NCBI GenBank assembly: GCA_025084515.1
Contig: JAJAGP010000370.1
Coordinates: 111,001 to 175,000, forward strand
Direction of reading: 5' to 3'
From: Ancistrus triradiatus
Lineage: Eukaryota; Chordata; Actinopteri; Siluriformes; Loricariidae
DNA: 64,000 bases
The translations under genes were made by a program, and so were the position numbers. The notes below the pieces were generated by a model that was given only the letters and a program-made list of their open reading frames with translations, searched no databases and was not told where the DNA came from. Shown here piece by piece: positions 1-13,500 of this stretch; the first letter of the stretch is position 1, and each line of letters begins with the position of its first letter.

Positions 1-265
1 ATTGAAAACAACTGACTCTAATTTCACCTTCAAATTTACTGCTAATCCTAGAGGTTCGCATACTTTTGCCACTCACTAATATGTAATATTGGATCATTTT
101 CCTCAATAAATAAATGAACAAGTATAATATTTTTGTCTTATTTGTTTAACTGGGTTCTCTTTATATACTTTTAGGATTTGTGTGAAAATCTGATGGTGTT
201 TTAGGTCATATTTATGCAGAAATAAAGAAAATTCTAAAGGGTTCACAAACTTTCAAGCACCATTG
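1..265 (-). mobile_element. Tc1-like element, family A, terminal fragment cut by window edge
   Basis: The sequence matches the right end of the full copy at 25479-27029 nearly base for base and ends in the terminal repeat (aaactttcaagcaccattg) followed by a TA target dinucleotide at 266-267. Only non-coding terminal sequence is in the window; the transposase part would lie to the left. Confidence 0.85.
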
Positions 266-714
266 TATAACAGATATAAGTTGTTATATAACGACAATGC
301 TAGCCAATTGTTTTATGGTCCTGCACTCAATGCTTTCTTATTCTGAGTTTGATAAGAAGCCCAATCCTGTATTTGTCAGGGTAGCAGGGGAGGGTCAAGA
401 CCCAAAACCAGCATTCAATGAGTGCAGACAGAGGATAAGTGAGAATAAAGCAGGATGCTTTTGGTTTACTTAAGAACGTTAACCAATTCATAACGTAACC
501 AAAATTACAGCATTTGTTTTGACATCTTTAAGTATTAAGTTATTTGTTCTAATACATTTCATTCATCTTGACAGACCTTCTGGCTCAAAGCTAAGGGCCT
601 GTCCTGGTATCCTGGGTGTAGACCCGACACTGGACTTGCAACCAATTAACTCAAAATAAACATATTTCTGGGTCCTTAAATAAAAAAATGTATGTTAAGC
701 ATGTTTAAATCTAG

Positions 715-908
715 TCTTTTAGCAGACGCCCTTTACTAGAGCGACTTTCAATTACTACAATTTTACAGTCCAAGCAACTGTGCTTTAAGGGCCTTGCTCA
801 AGAACCCAGCAGTGGCTACTTGGCAGAGGTGGGATTTGAATTCTGGATATTTTGGTCCACAGTCCAGTACCTTGGGCTCTAGAACTGCTGTGATACCACA
901 GTCCACAG
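715..908 (-). repeat. tRNA-derived SINE, V-SINE-like, minus orientation
   Basis: Read on the minus strand it has a tRNA-like head, a middle with 'gggttcttgagcaaggcc' and a tail 'ctaaaagactag' after the diverged 'gcgtctgct' block. It is an old copy of the family also at 7096, 11374, 39074 and 46594. Confidence 0.7.
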
Positions 909-1402
909 TTTGTCTCTTTTTTGTCTAATTATATTTCTCCTAAAGATTTTTAGAAGAAACATGTGTGACAAAGTTCATACGTAAATGTGACATAAATGGG
1001 AATCACCATTAAGTGACCTGAGGTACAAAACTGCAGTCAAAACAGGTCCTTTGTGTAAGCTTTTCAAATCATGAACAGTACATCAAACTGAGCATTTTGT
1101 GTACTTTTTAAAGGCAACGATGAGAATTTTTTTACACAACACCTCGTTTTTTCAGCACTGCTGTAGTTTCCCTGGAAACCACTCAATGTGTGAGTTTTAG
1201 TGCTCTCGGGTTGAACAGTGGGAGCGTGGCTATGGTCTGTTAGTATTAGCAAGCTCTTATAGTGCTGGTAATGAGCCCATTGAATTACATGATTGCTCTC
1301 CAGAGGCTACGAATTGACCAGGCTATTGTCTCTGGGTTGATGCAGGATAGGATAGGATTAGCCTACTAGGTTTTATCCATTCTTAAAAGTAATTATACTT
1401 AC

Positions 1403-1547
1403 TTGACTTTATGACACGGTCCAGTCTTTAGTTCACAGTTTTTCCCATGAAAGCCTTCAGGACATAAACAGTTATAGTCTCCTGCCTCATTTAAAAAGCA
1501 GGTAGCTCCATTCTGACATGGCTTCTCACTTTCACACACGTGGATAT
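1403..1547 (-). CDS. dlk2: dlk2 exon encoding EGF3 and start of EGF4
   Basis: Acceptor GCACCTAG precedes 1547 and donor GTAAGTAT follows 1403. The 145 nt are 2+141+2. The six EGF3 cysteines are present (CESEKPC, NGATC, NCLC, GFHGKNC) and the peptide ends ELKTGPCHKV, giving the first cysteine of EGF4. The next exon would be at coordinates below 1403, but no in-frame EGF-coding stretch is visible in 1-1402, so it lies outside the window. Only 70 bases separate this exon from the EGF2 exon. Confidence 0.94.
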
Positions 1548-4500
1548 CTAGGTGCACAAAGAAGCACATTAATAAACTGCACCAAACATAATGAGTTTGA
1601 AAAGTTTTGAAGCCTACCTTTGTCACAGAAGCGCCCTGTCCAGCCATCCTCACAGGTGCACTGCCATGGTTGATAACACGTGCCATGAACACAGCCAGGC
1701 ATTCGCACACAGTCATCACAGAATGGCCCTCCCCATCCAGGGTCACATCTGCCCAACAATTACAAAACAAGAAAAGAATATCTCAAAAGGTATAATTTTT
1801 GACACACACCACTCCATACAAGGACATGTTCATATAACGACAGGTGAGAATCCAGTGAACACAGATGAGTTACTTCATGCAATGTGAAGCTAATACTGTG
1901 TAGTTTGCGTCATCCATATTTGTCTGGTGTGCCACAAGATTTTGTAACACTTGCATTCACTCCAGACAGCAAGTTTGCTTGCTTCAGCTGTGGTTCTATT
2001 TTCTTTCTACAACTGCATTGCAGTAGTTTTTCTTAAAATGTGTGCAGGCTTTAAATACTATAATGAGCCCTGAGTAACATAAATGGAGCACTCCACAGAA
2101 GTGTGAAATGAGGTGTAGGTAAATTGTAAAAAGGAGTGAACCACTGTGAAAACGCTTAAAATGGATCATGACTTATTTAACTCTTTACGAACAACACTGT
2201 AATTTTGTGCTATTAATTAGTCATAAAAATAATTCATACATTCCACAACCGTGGTTCTCAGGCTGTGAGAATCTGAAGTTGTTTGTTCAGTGAAGCTTTC
2301 TGCAAATTAATCCCTAATCAATATCCATATACAAATGATAATGCATGACAATATTTTTACAATATCTGTTTTTAAAAGTCTTTAAGAAAGTATTAAAGCC
2401 TCAGAAAGTCATGCACACAAAAAAGCTTCTAAACACATCAACCAAGTTGGAACAGTTTCTAGTCCAAATGTGAGCTAATGAGTTTGACATGTAAGGTAGT
2501 GAGCTCTCGAGTGAATGACTTCTGCTGCCCTTTAACTCTGCAGAGTTGATTGGCCTGTCTGACCAGCTGTACAGAAGAAGCAAAAAGCATTGCACTAGAG
2601 TGCACCAAAACAATAATAATATGCTCTCAGTACACAAACAATTAACTCAGGGATCTGTAATCATTATTAAGTAAAATATGGTGAATAGAGTTCAGTACAG
2701 CACTGTATACTCGAACATCATAAGTCAGACAGCGCTGCACAGTGTCTTTGCCGTGTTGAGTCTGTTTATGGCTAGAAGACAGATTTTAATCTCCTATTAT
2801 AATGCATTATAATTTTTAAGATCTCACTCCTTAAAGTGAACGGCTGTTGATTGGATGGATGCTAAATGGCGCATTCCTGTACAAATTCTGATCATGGGTA
2901 TTTGCTCTTTCATGGCCTGCTCTTTTGTCTTTTGTGCTCCATTGTACCCTGATATGGTTGCATATTGAATGTGATAATTACATATATACCATTTTTAGAA
3001 ATTGTCAATAACTAATATGATATTTTTTTATAAAAACAATTTGTCATAAATCATAATTGTAAATGTAGTAGTTTTGCTGCACCACTATCCACTACACAGC
3101 TTTAACCATGTAAATATCAGTGGTACAGAATCTCTAACAGGTTGTTAGGATGGACCTGTTTTTGTATGCTAATACTGAGGAGAATGCCTCTGTGTCTAGG
3201 CCTTCCAGTTTCTGTGCTAAAATTAGTCCCATCTGCAATACTTTCATTTTAGCATTTTAATAATGTTAAAGAGGTTGAGTTGCTGAAATATTTTTACATT
3301 TATTTTCATTTTTTCCAGGAAAAGAAAGATGCAAGATGTGTGATGATCACTATATTTCTATTGTGCATTTAAAACACTTCATGAACCCACATGGCTTATT
3401 CAAGTTACCTGCATTCACCATCATCAGCACACTTTCCATGTCCAAGTTCACAGGAGCAGTTCACAGCAATAGCTGTTGGAAACACGTCTGTTGAACAAGA
3501 AAACAACAGTGTGCCTTCAGTCAAGAGTATTTAATTATTTGATGACTGAAGTAACATTTAGGCCAGTAGTCATAAACCAGTCAACTCAATCGCGATCAGC
3601 AGTTCAATCTTCCAGACCACACAAGTAGATCGCATAGAACCTGCCATATGAGTAATATGATTGTTACTATCAAGTTATATGAGCGTGACAATTAAAGCAC
3701 CATGGCTGAAGAAGGGATGTAAAAAATAAAGAAGGAAGGAAAATTTTACCAAGAGTAGGTGAATGAGTTTTTCTCCAATACAGGTAAGGACAAGATTGTT
3801 GGCCTTGTATGTGAACAGACTGTAGCTTTGCTACATGCTACTCCATTACTCAATGATGCATCTGAAGTCTAATGGCACTTCTCTGACAAGAACTCCAATT
3901 CGGTCAAAAAAATATATATATAACTGATGAATGTTTTCCTAAAGGAAAAGGTTTTTTAAACCAATACTGAGGCTTCTTTTTGTGTTAGTCACCTGCTAGC
4001 AAAGCACATAAAAACAGTTCACAGATGGAGAATTGTTCAAAGAGTTGATGGCGGTCACTGCCGACTGCTTATTCTTTTACTGCTTATGCTTAGTCTTTAT
4101 AATCAAAGATAAAATCCAAACAGCATCCAAAAATTAGTAATATGTTACTTGGAGATGCAAAAAGAGTGTAGTCATTGTCAGAAAACATATCTCAACAGGT
4201 ACTGAGAGATTTATCACGCTGTGAAATCTTTTCTCTGCAATTTGACGAATCTGTGGATATGACTGACACGGCTCAACTTGTCGTGTTTGTTTGCATGGCT
4301 TTTAAAGATGCCAGTATCAAGGAGATCTTTCTCACTCTATTGCCTGTAAAAATGAACTAGAGGTTAGGATATATACCATGCATTGAAAATATACACAACT
4401 GAGAAAAATCTTCCACTTAAAAAAAAAATGGTTTAATCACATTTTATTGGAAAGATTCTTCCTACCCCACTTTTATCAACGACCATTCGGTCATCCACCT

Positions 4501-7500
4501 GTAAGCACTAACAAAGTCATGGAAGTCATGTGAAAACGTGATGATTGTTGTGGTAAAAATGGTCAGTGGGGAAAAAAAAAAAATCTTCAGCATCGATTGT
4601 TTATGTCAGTAATTGATGGGCTGAATGCTGAATATAGTTAAGAGAAGGGGATACAGCAATTTAATGATTTGCTGCCAGAGATTACGACATTTTCGAAGTC
4701 TAGGAATGAAGAATACAGAGAGTAGAAAGAAGAGACGTGGCTGCTTTATCTGGCTTTTCTGTTGGACCTAACATCCAAACTGAACAATGTAAATTGTGAA
4801 TGCAAGGGAAGGTGAGACTTGTCAGACATGATACAGTGGGGTAAAAAAGTATTTAGTCAGACACTGATTGTGCAAGTTCTCCTACTTAGAAAGATGAGAG
4901 AGGTCTGTAATTTTCATCATAGGTACACTTCAACTATGAGAGACAAAATGAGGGGAAAAAATCCAGGAAATCACATTGTAGGATTTTTAAAGAATTTCAC
5001 TGTAAATATAATTTCAATGTAAATATAATTCAGAATTCTTTGTTCCATCAACTATGGCAAGCCGTCCTGGCCCAGATGAACCATGATACTACCACCACCA
5101 TGTTTCACAGATAGGATAATTTTGCTGGAATGCAGTGTTTTACTTTCTCCAAACATAACACTTTTCTTTTAAACCATCTATTTTGGTCTCATCCATGCAC
5201 CAAACATTCTTCCAATAGCCTTCTGGCTTGTCCACGTGATCTTTAGCAAACTGCAGACGAGCAGCAATGTTCTTTTTGGAGAGCAGTGGCTTTCTCCTTG
5301 CAACCCTGGCATGCACACAATTGTTGTTTAGTGTTCTTCTGATGGTGGACTCATGAACATTAACATTAGCCAATGTGAGAGAGGCCTACAGTTGCTTAAA
5401 AGTTACCCCGGGGTCCTTTGTGACCTCGCCAACTATTACACGCCTTGCTCTTGGAGTGATCTTTGGTCGACCACTCCTGGGGAGGGTAACAATGGTCTTG
5501 AATTTCCTCCATTTATACACAATCTGTCTTCAGAGATGGTTGTGTAACCTTTTCCAGCCTGACGAGCATCAACAACTCTTTTTCTGAGGTCCTCAGAAAT
5601 TGTTCGTGCCATGATACACGTTCACAAACATATTGTTAAGAGCAGACTTTGATAGATCCCTGTTCTTTAAATAAAACAGGGTGCCCACTCACACCTGATT
5701 GTCATCCCATTGACTGAAAACACCTGACTCTAATTTCACCTTCAAACTTACTGCTAATCATAGAGGTTCACATACTTTTGCTACTCACTAATATGTAATA
5801 TTGGATCATTTTCCTCAATAAACAATTGACCAAGTATAATATTTTTATCTTATTTGTATAACTCTGTTCTCTTTGTCTACTTTTAGGACTTGTGTGAAAA
5901 TCTTATGATGTTTTAGGGCACATCTATGAAAAAATAAAGAAAATTTTAAAGGGTTCACAAACTATCAAGCATCACTGTACAAACTCTATATGAATGGTGG
6001 TGATACGATTTGGAGGCTGTTAAAACCAATATTTACAGAGCTAAAGACTTAATTGCATGTTGCTTAGTCAGTCTCTAACATCACACCCAAATAATGAATG
6101 GATAATGTATGTATAGTTTAGGATGTATAGTTTAAGGTTGATGGTGGAAGATATTATTATTGGCCTGCCCACAATGTGGATTTGTTCTATAGGTTTAAAT
6201 TACAGGATTATGAGCAATTCATCAGGTAGGCACTAATAAAAATAACAGTGTTGTGGGCTACTAATTCCAGACCGTTGAACTCTGACCTGTCAGTATGTGA
6301 AACTAGCAGCAGGCATGGTGTTCCTTTTCAACAGTTTGTGTAACGCTTCTATAGCTCTCTTGAGAGAGCCAACAGCTGGCAAACTAAGAAGATGCACCCT
6401 CAGACAGCTGTGCTCTGCTGAGTAGTTAATTTATTTTGACAAGCTGCCATGGAGCGACACTGTAGAAGGGCTAATGGAGGACACAAACAACTAATTAGTT
6501 CTGTTTAATTGGCCTTTACTTTAATACATTGGCATTAATAAAGAGAGGTCTACAGTATTCCCCCAGCCCCTCATTATACCACAAATAGTCCATTAGTCTA
6601 TGCTAGCTTCTCAATGCTTAGGGTTATTTGGAATCTTTTGTGCATAGTACGACAGACTAGACTGTTGTATTTACAGATATTTACTATAAGCTTTCATCCA
6701 CAAATATGTACATGAATGAAAAATATAATCTAAAGATCACTAAAAGGATGGACTCACAATAACTCACAATACAGAAAATCATGCAGATGTAAGAACTTCA
6801 GTTATTGCTGAGACTGCATCCCAAAGGAGAAAATGTGATCTATGTGGTTTGTGTATCTCTTGGAGCTTTCCAGAGACAACCGAGACAATGGTGTCTCTGG
6901 TTTACGTAGACTGTTGCAAAAAGCTTCCACTGAGCTGCAGTTTTGTGATGGAAATAAGATGTTACATGAGAATTGCCAGATTGTTTTGAGTACAGGCTTA
7001 CTTAAACTAGACAAATAGCAATTGTATAAATGAACTGGTCTGATGAATCTCAATTTCTTCTGGCATATGAATAATTTGGCATAATCAGCATGATCTGTGA
7101 CTGTGGTAGCCTTGCGTTTAAGGCACTGGATTATGGACCAGAATGTCCAGGGTTAAAATCCCACCTCAGCCAAGTTACCACTGTTGGGTCCTTGAGCAAG
7201 GCCCCTTATCCACAATTGGATAACAAATTGGATTGTAACAGTTGTAATTTTCTAAGATTGTGTAAGTTGTAAGTCGCTCTGGATAAGGGGCGTCTGCTAA
7301 ATGCCTAGATGTAGATCTAGTATGCTGTATGTACAGTATCAAATCTGCCTTGTGTAAACAGATTGACGTGGTGAAGTTTTCTAGCTACATTTCTAGCTAC
7401 ATTTTTGTTACTGTGCATTGTTTGGTCTGATTTAATGGCATCCCAAGTCACCAGATCTGAATCAGTTAGAGCACCTGGGCCATGTGGTAGTACATGAAAT

Positions 7501-10500
7501 TTGCAGCATTAATGTGCAACTGACAAATTTGAAGCAATTACATGATGTCTGGTCAGTAATTGCATGCTGATACACATGCAGATGGTCATGGGATTATTTC
7601 CTAGCATTGCGACAGTGACCCTGACAGCCCTGCAATGTACAGGTACCTTGTTCAGGCCATACGTACACCTGCAACTCGTGTTCTCTGGGAATACATGGTG
7701 CTGGAGCCTGCACAGTGCAGGGTCAAGAAAATGTGAGCATTGCATGTATATCATAAGTCAATTGTAATGCCAATGTGTATGTAGTGATTTGAACAGGTCT
7801 TCAAAGTTGAATGCCCATATTTACATTCTCCACTGGATAACATTTCAAAAGCAGTAATTACAGTTATCCAAATCAGAAAAAGTTGGGTCAGTATGAAAAA
7901 TGCAAATAAAAAAAATAAAAAAAACATGCAGTGTTTCTTACATTTACTTTGACTTTTCATTACAGACAATATGAACCCAAGATATTTCATGTTTTGTCTG
8001 GTCAACTTCAATTCCTTTCCATTTCTGCATTTCAGTCCTGCAACACATTCCAAAAAAGTTGGGAGGATAAAGTATTTACCACTTTGTAATGTTACCATTC
8101 CTTCTCACAACACTTAAAATATGTTTTGGCACAGAAGATACCAAGCAAGGAAATGTTTCTGGTGTTATTTTGTCCCATTTGTCCTGCAAATATGTCTTAA
8201 GGTGTGCAACAGTACAGGGTTGTTGCTGTCACATTTTATCTTTCAAAATTCTCCATACATTCTCTACTGGGGGCAGGTCAGGATTACAGTACCTGTACCC
8301 TCTGACACAACCCCATACCATGACAGAGCCTGGCTTTTGGATTTGTTGTTGATAACAGTCTGGTCCTTTTCTGCGTCCATTTCTTCCAAAAAAGGACCTG
8401 GAATACTGATTTGTCTGACCACAATACACATTTCCAATGTGTGATGATCTATTCCAGATGTTTTATAGCCCAGGGGAGTTGACACCATTTTGGGACATGG
8501 TTAACATAAATTAACTTTTTTACACAGTAACATTTTATGTGCTATTTGTGAATGTAAGTCTGTATTGTAGTGCTTGATAAAGGTTTGCCAAAGTAATCTC
8601 TTGCCCAAGTGGTTCTATCAGCTATTGATGAATGATGGTTCTTGATGTAGTGCCAAGGCTTGCACTCTTGCTCTTTGCCCATTGAAATTCCTCCCGATTC
8701 TTTGAATTGTTTAATATTATGCACTGTAGAGGGTGAAATATGTAAATCCCTTCCCGTCTTTCTTTGAGGAACATTGTTTTTAAACATTTCAATAATTTTC
8801 TAACACATTTGTTGACAAACTGAAGATCCTCTGCCCATCTTTGCTCCTCAAAGACCTAGCATTTCATGGATACTGCTATTGTACCAGTTATTTGAAATCA
8901 CATCATTGTTTATTTTATTTTTATTTATTCATTATTTTTACCTCTTTACTAGCCCTAAATTGCCCAACTTTTTTTTGGAATGTCTTGCAGGCCTGAAATG
9001 CAGGAAAGAATGTATATTAACACATGAAACTGAAATTGACCAGACAAATATGAAATATCTTGAGTTCATACTGTCTGCAATGAAATAAAAGTCAAAGGAA
9101 ATGTAAGACACATATACATTTTTTTAAAATGTATATGTCTACAATTGATCTGGACTATACATCCAAAAAATTATTTCTATCTACCATCTGTCAGTGGTTT
9201 AGCTGTATTTCTCATATATCCGTGGGTTGGAGTGTGTGTTTTGTGGTGACAGGCACGAGAGGAACATGCGCTGCGGTAGGACAGGAATGTGTTCATGCTG
9301 CTGCCTGTACAAGCTTTGTCTCAACACCACTGGAATTTCACCATCTCGTACGTCGCAGCCGCCAGAGTACCTCCTGACACTCCCAGTCAACCTGTCAAGA
9401 TGTTTGATGGCCATTATATGGGAAGATGCTATTGAGTTTACTCAGGAATGCAGTAGAAAACAAAGGCATTTCTTCCACCATTTTTAATATGTAAACCATC
9501 TTTGCTGTGGTTGTAGGGTGATACGGCAGTACATTTCAATCTAACCTCCAGGATATTGTGGCTATTTTTGTAAGAATCGGTATGAGGCACAATACCATGC
9601 CACTGGCATGTGAGTTCACACTAATTCACTCAGGCTGGTATGGGATGCATTTTCCATTCGAACGAGCTCTGCGTAAAATTTGTATTCGTGGGAGGGCAGT
9701 GGACCTTAAACAATGCACACCTGGCTTTTTGTGATATCAGTGCAACAGCTGAAAACTGCTAACAGTTATCTGAGATTGTTTGTGGCAGAGTAACAATAGA
9801 AAGAGTAATCTCTTAAATAGTGACAGCTGGGAAAGCCATGGATTAGTTCTAAATGGAGATACGGTAACATCTAGGAAAACAACATCCTGCACTTATGATC
9901 AGCACACTTGTACAGCATGTCTTAATTTTTTTCAAAGCCTTAAATGCTTCTAAGTATTGACTACACACACTTTATAGATTCACAATAGCTGGTCTTCATA
10001 AGCCCTGGAAATAAGGAATTGTTTTATGTAATTCAGTAGTTTGGTTACATGCAAGGTCTGCATGTTGACAGTTGTGACCCAGAAACATTTTTCTCAATGG
10101 CCTAGTCCTGAATGCTAGCGTGCCTACTTAGCATTCCATCAGAACTCATCACCAGCCAGATGACACAATGGCTTGTGATGACACAATGGCTTTATACCTG
10201 GCCCAGTCCCAGTAAAGTGCATTGGTACAGATTGCCTCTATGGTCAACTAAACTAACAAGCTGCCAGCTGACACAGAGCTTGGACAGAAAGAACACTTGG
10301 CACCAGATGGTTTCTAAGTTTGAGTACATTCGGTATTCCAGAGCTCTTTGTTTTGGTGCGCTCTTGTATCTCTGAGCCACATGTGCCTATTGTTCCATGT
10401 AAGTGTGTTTTCTATTAATTCTGTAGGTGGCTACGTCACAAGTGGCGAGCCTGCACAAGTAAATGGAACGCGCCCAGTAGTGCATTAGATAAATACAAGG

Positions 10501-13500
10501 GTGCAAAATAGTACAAAATGAAAACATGTTATCCAGTCAAACATGACTAAATAGACACGTGCAGTACACTACAGTCCAATTCTTGGTGCTTGATCATGGT
10601 AACCTACAACAATATTTAGCTTATTTTGCCTCATATTTAGTTATGTAACTAGTTAGTATTCCATGTGGGTCAGCCTTGCCCTGTGTAACAAAACATCCAT
10701 GACTGTCTACCTTTGTTGGTGAAATTTTAGCTGACAAATATATGGAAACAGCAACAAAATATTAGAATATTAGATACCTCCAAACGAACGAGCTAACACT
10801 GCCGCTATTTTTGTGTATGGATACAGAGACATAAACATGGACTTTGCAAATTAGAAAATGGATGCCATGAAAGAGTCACTATAAGGTATAAGTTCATAGG
10901 GGTTGTTATCACTTCCCCGTTCTGTCTTCACTGGGAGTGAGAAGTATGTCAATTAAATAAATAAAATTGATCCTGCTATATAAAAGAATTTCGTGTTTTT
11001 CAGAAAAATACTTCTGTTCATTCAAACCAATACACACACAGGTAAAGGCAAATGTTAGATGCCACATTGAGAACTGAACAACATGCCAACAGGAAATTCA
11101 TTAATTTATGAATTAATCTTTGTTGTAGCCCAGCTAAATAATTTTTGTTCAGCTCATTAATAGGACTACATGGTGGGCATGTTATGTTTTCAAGAGGGTA
11201 TAAATCACTCCTAAACACATTTTAATAGTTCAAGAATTCAAAATATGTTTGCCTCCAAAAAAATGTTTGCTTTTATTTTATTTAATGTTGCTTTATTTTT
11301 ATTTAATGTCGGAATTTCCCTCTACAGTAAAGGTTGCCAAGGGACGCGATTTATTATCTTATTATTCGGACTGTCCCACCTCTGCCAAGCTCCCACTGTT
11401 GGGTCCTTGAGCAAGACCCTTAATCTACAATTGTTTGCATCAGTTGTAAGTTGCCCTGTATAAGGGCGTCTGCTAAATGCTATAAATGTTTATGCGTGGC
11501 CATTTTAAAGACAGAAACAAGGTCACATAGAAACTAGTCATACATATATTCAGTTCAAGTCAATTTAGCATAATCAATTAAGTGGATAAGATAAGATAAG
11601 TGAATGAATTAACTTGCATGCTCCACCTGGGATTGAACCCAGGACCTTCTTACTGTGAGGCACCGGTGCTACCCACTGAGCCGACCCCAATATAACTACA
11701 AAGAGCATGAATAAGTAACTCATGAGCACTGGTGTGGTACGTTAGTGTCTGTTCTGCTGGTACAATTGGATCAGAAACAGCAGTGCTGCTGGAGTTTTTA
11801 AACACTGTGTCCACTCTCTGCGCTCTGTAAAGTCAAAGACAGTAGCTCATCTATTGTCGCACAGTTTGTGTTAGTCATCCTCTATCCTTCATCAGTGCTC
11901 ACAGGACGCTGAATACAGGACTCTGGTGGCTGAACATTTTAGGTTGGTGTACTATATTTAGTCCGGCAGTGTCACTGAGGTGCTTAAAAACTCCAGCAGC
12001 ACTGCTGTGTCTGACCAATACATCAGTGTTACTGCAGTGCTGAGAATGATCCACCATCCAAATAGTACCTGATCTGTGGAGGTCCTATGAAGGTCCTGAT
12101 CATTAGAGAACAGAGTAAGGTGACTAACAGAGTGTGTAGAGAAACAGATGGACTACAGTCTATAATTGTAGAACTACAAAGAGCTTCTACAATTATGATA
12201 AGTGGAACTAATAAAATGGACAATGAGTGTAGAAACATTGAGGTGTACCTAATAAAGTGATTGGTGAGTGCATAAGCTAAACCTAAAAATAAAGAATAGG
12301 GAGGTGCCTCGGATCTCATCTTTAATTCATCCCAGAATGCTTGTCAAGAAGCTAAAACACCGATCAATTTTTTTCCACTAAGGAATCATGTAAATTGAAT
12401 TAATCTGTTCCAGATCCTCAGAAAATCCACAATGTATAATTCATTGTATGCATCAATATGCAGCTGCTCCCTGATTTACAGTGGGGATATGTTCCGACAA
12501 ATCCATCATAAGTTAAATGTAACATGAACCGATGAGTTTAATATAGTCCATAATGTATCATAACGGAGCCTATTACACATTAACACTTACATTAACACTT
12601 ACACATTAACCTACAGTTGGCCAAAATCATTAACACAAAGCTTTTTTTTTTTAAAGTGTTGAAAAATCTCGGAATTTAGTGAATAATGAATTGAAAATGA
12701 AAAGTAAAAGCAAAACACTTACTCTATTGGTGAACTCAAATCACTAGCTGCTAATGTGAACTGCCAAACCTGAAAGCCAAGAGGATTCAGTTGATGTTTT
12801 CCTTCCAGTTTGCTGTCATTACTAACCTTTTTAGGACCCATGGGGACTTATTTGCACTAAGAATACAGTAGCCTTCTGTAGATGTAACAATAAAGAATAA
12901 TGTAATAAACACAGCGGAGATCTGCACTGACCAAGAGATATTGTGAATCTGAATCTCTATGTACTGTGTCGAGAGCAAGGCAATTTTTTCTGTGCAAAAT
13001 GCATCAAGAATCGAATTTAAGGAGTTCCGAGGTGGTCGAGAACTGAGGTACCACTGTATTCTATTTAGCCAAACACAAAACTCATCATAACAAACTAAGT
13101 TATTACAACTTAACAAAATGTGAATTGTGACATGCTGTTTGGATCAGAGTTCACTTTCAAAAGTTGTGGGGACATGTCCCCAGTGTTCAATAAAAATCCT
13201 TCTATATGTTTGTGGAGAAGAATTCATATTGATTCAGGATAATGACCCAAAACACACCTTAAAGGCTTTGTTCAACTAAAAAGAAGACGAAGGATTGCTC
13301 TGAGATTATTGACTCAATTATGGTAATGATATAAATTGTTAGTCATGTTTTAGAGGGTCGTTGGAACAGTGCTCTGATGGTACTTATAATAACAAAGGAA
13401 CAGGTGCTGTAACTCCTGCTCCCTCTGCCTGCCTTTCTTCCTCCTGAGAGATGCAGTCTCAACCAGTCTCCTTTGGAGTGCTGTCACTCAGCAGACCCAG

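Noticed and set aside
1399..1770. A single 123-codon EGF-containing ORF on the minus strand
   Set aside because: It reads through the 70-bp intron and into flanking intron sequence. The splice sites at 1618, 1547 and 1403 explain the coding parts better.
8121..8444. A 107-codon plus-strand ORF
   Set aside because: It is antisense to the Tc1/mariner-like transposase pieces on the minus strand at 8229-8787.
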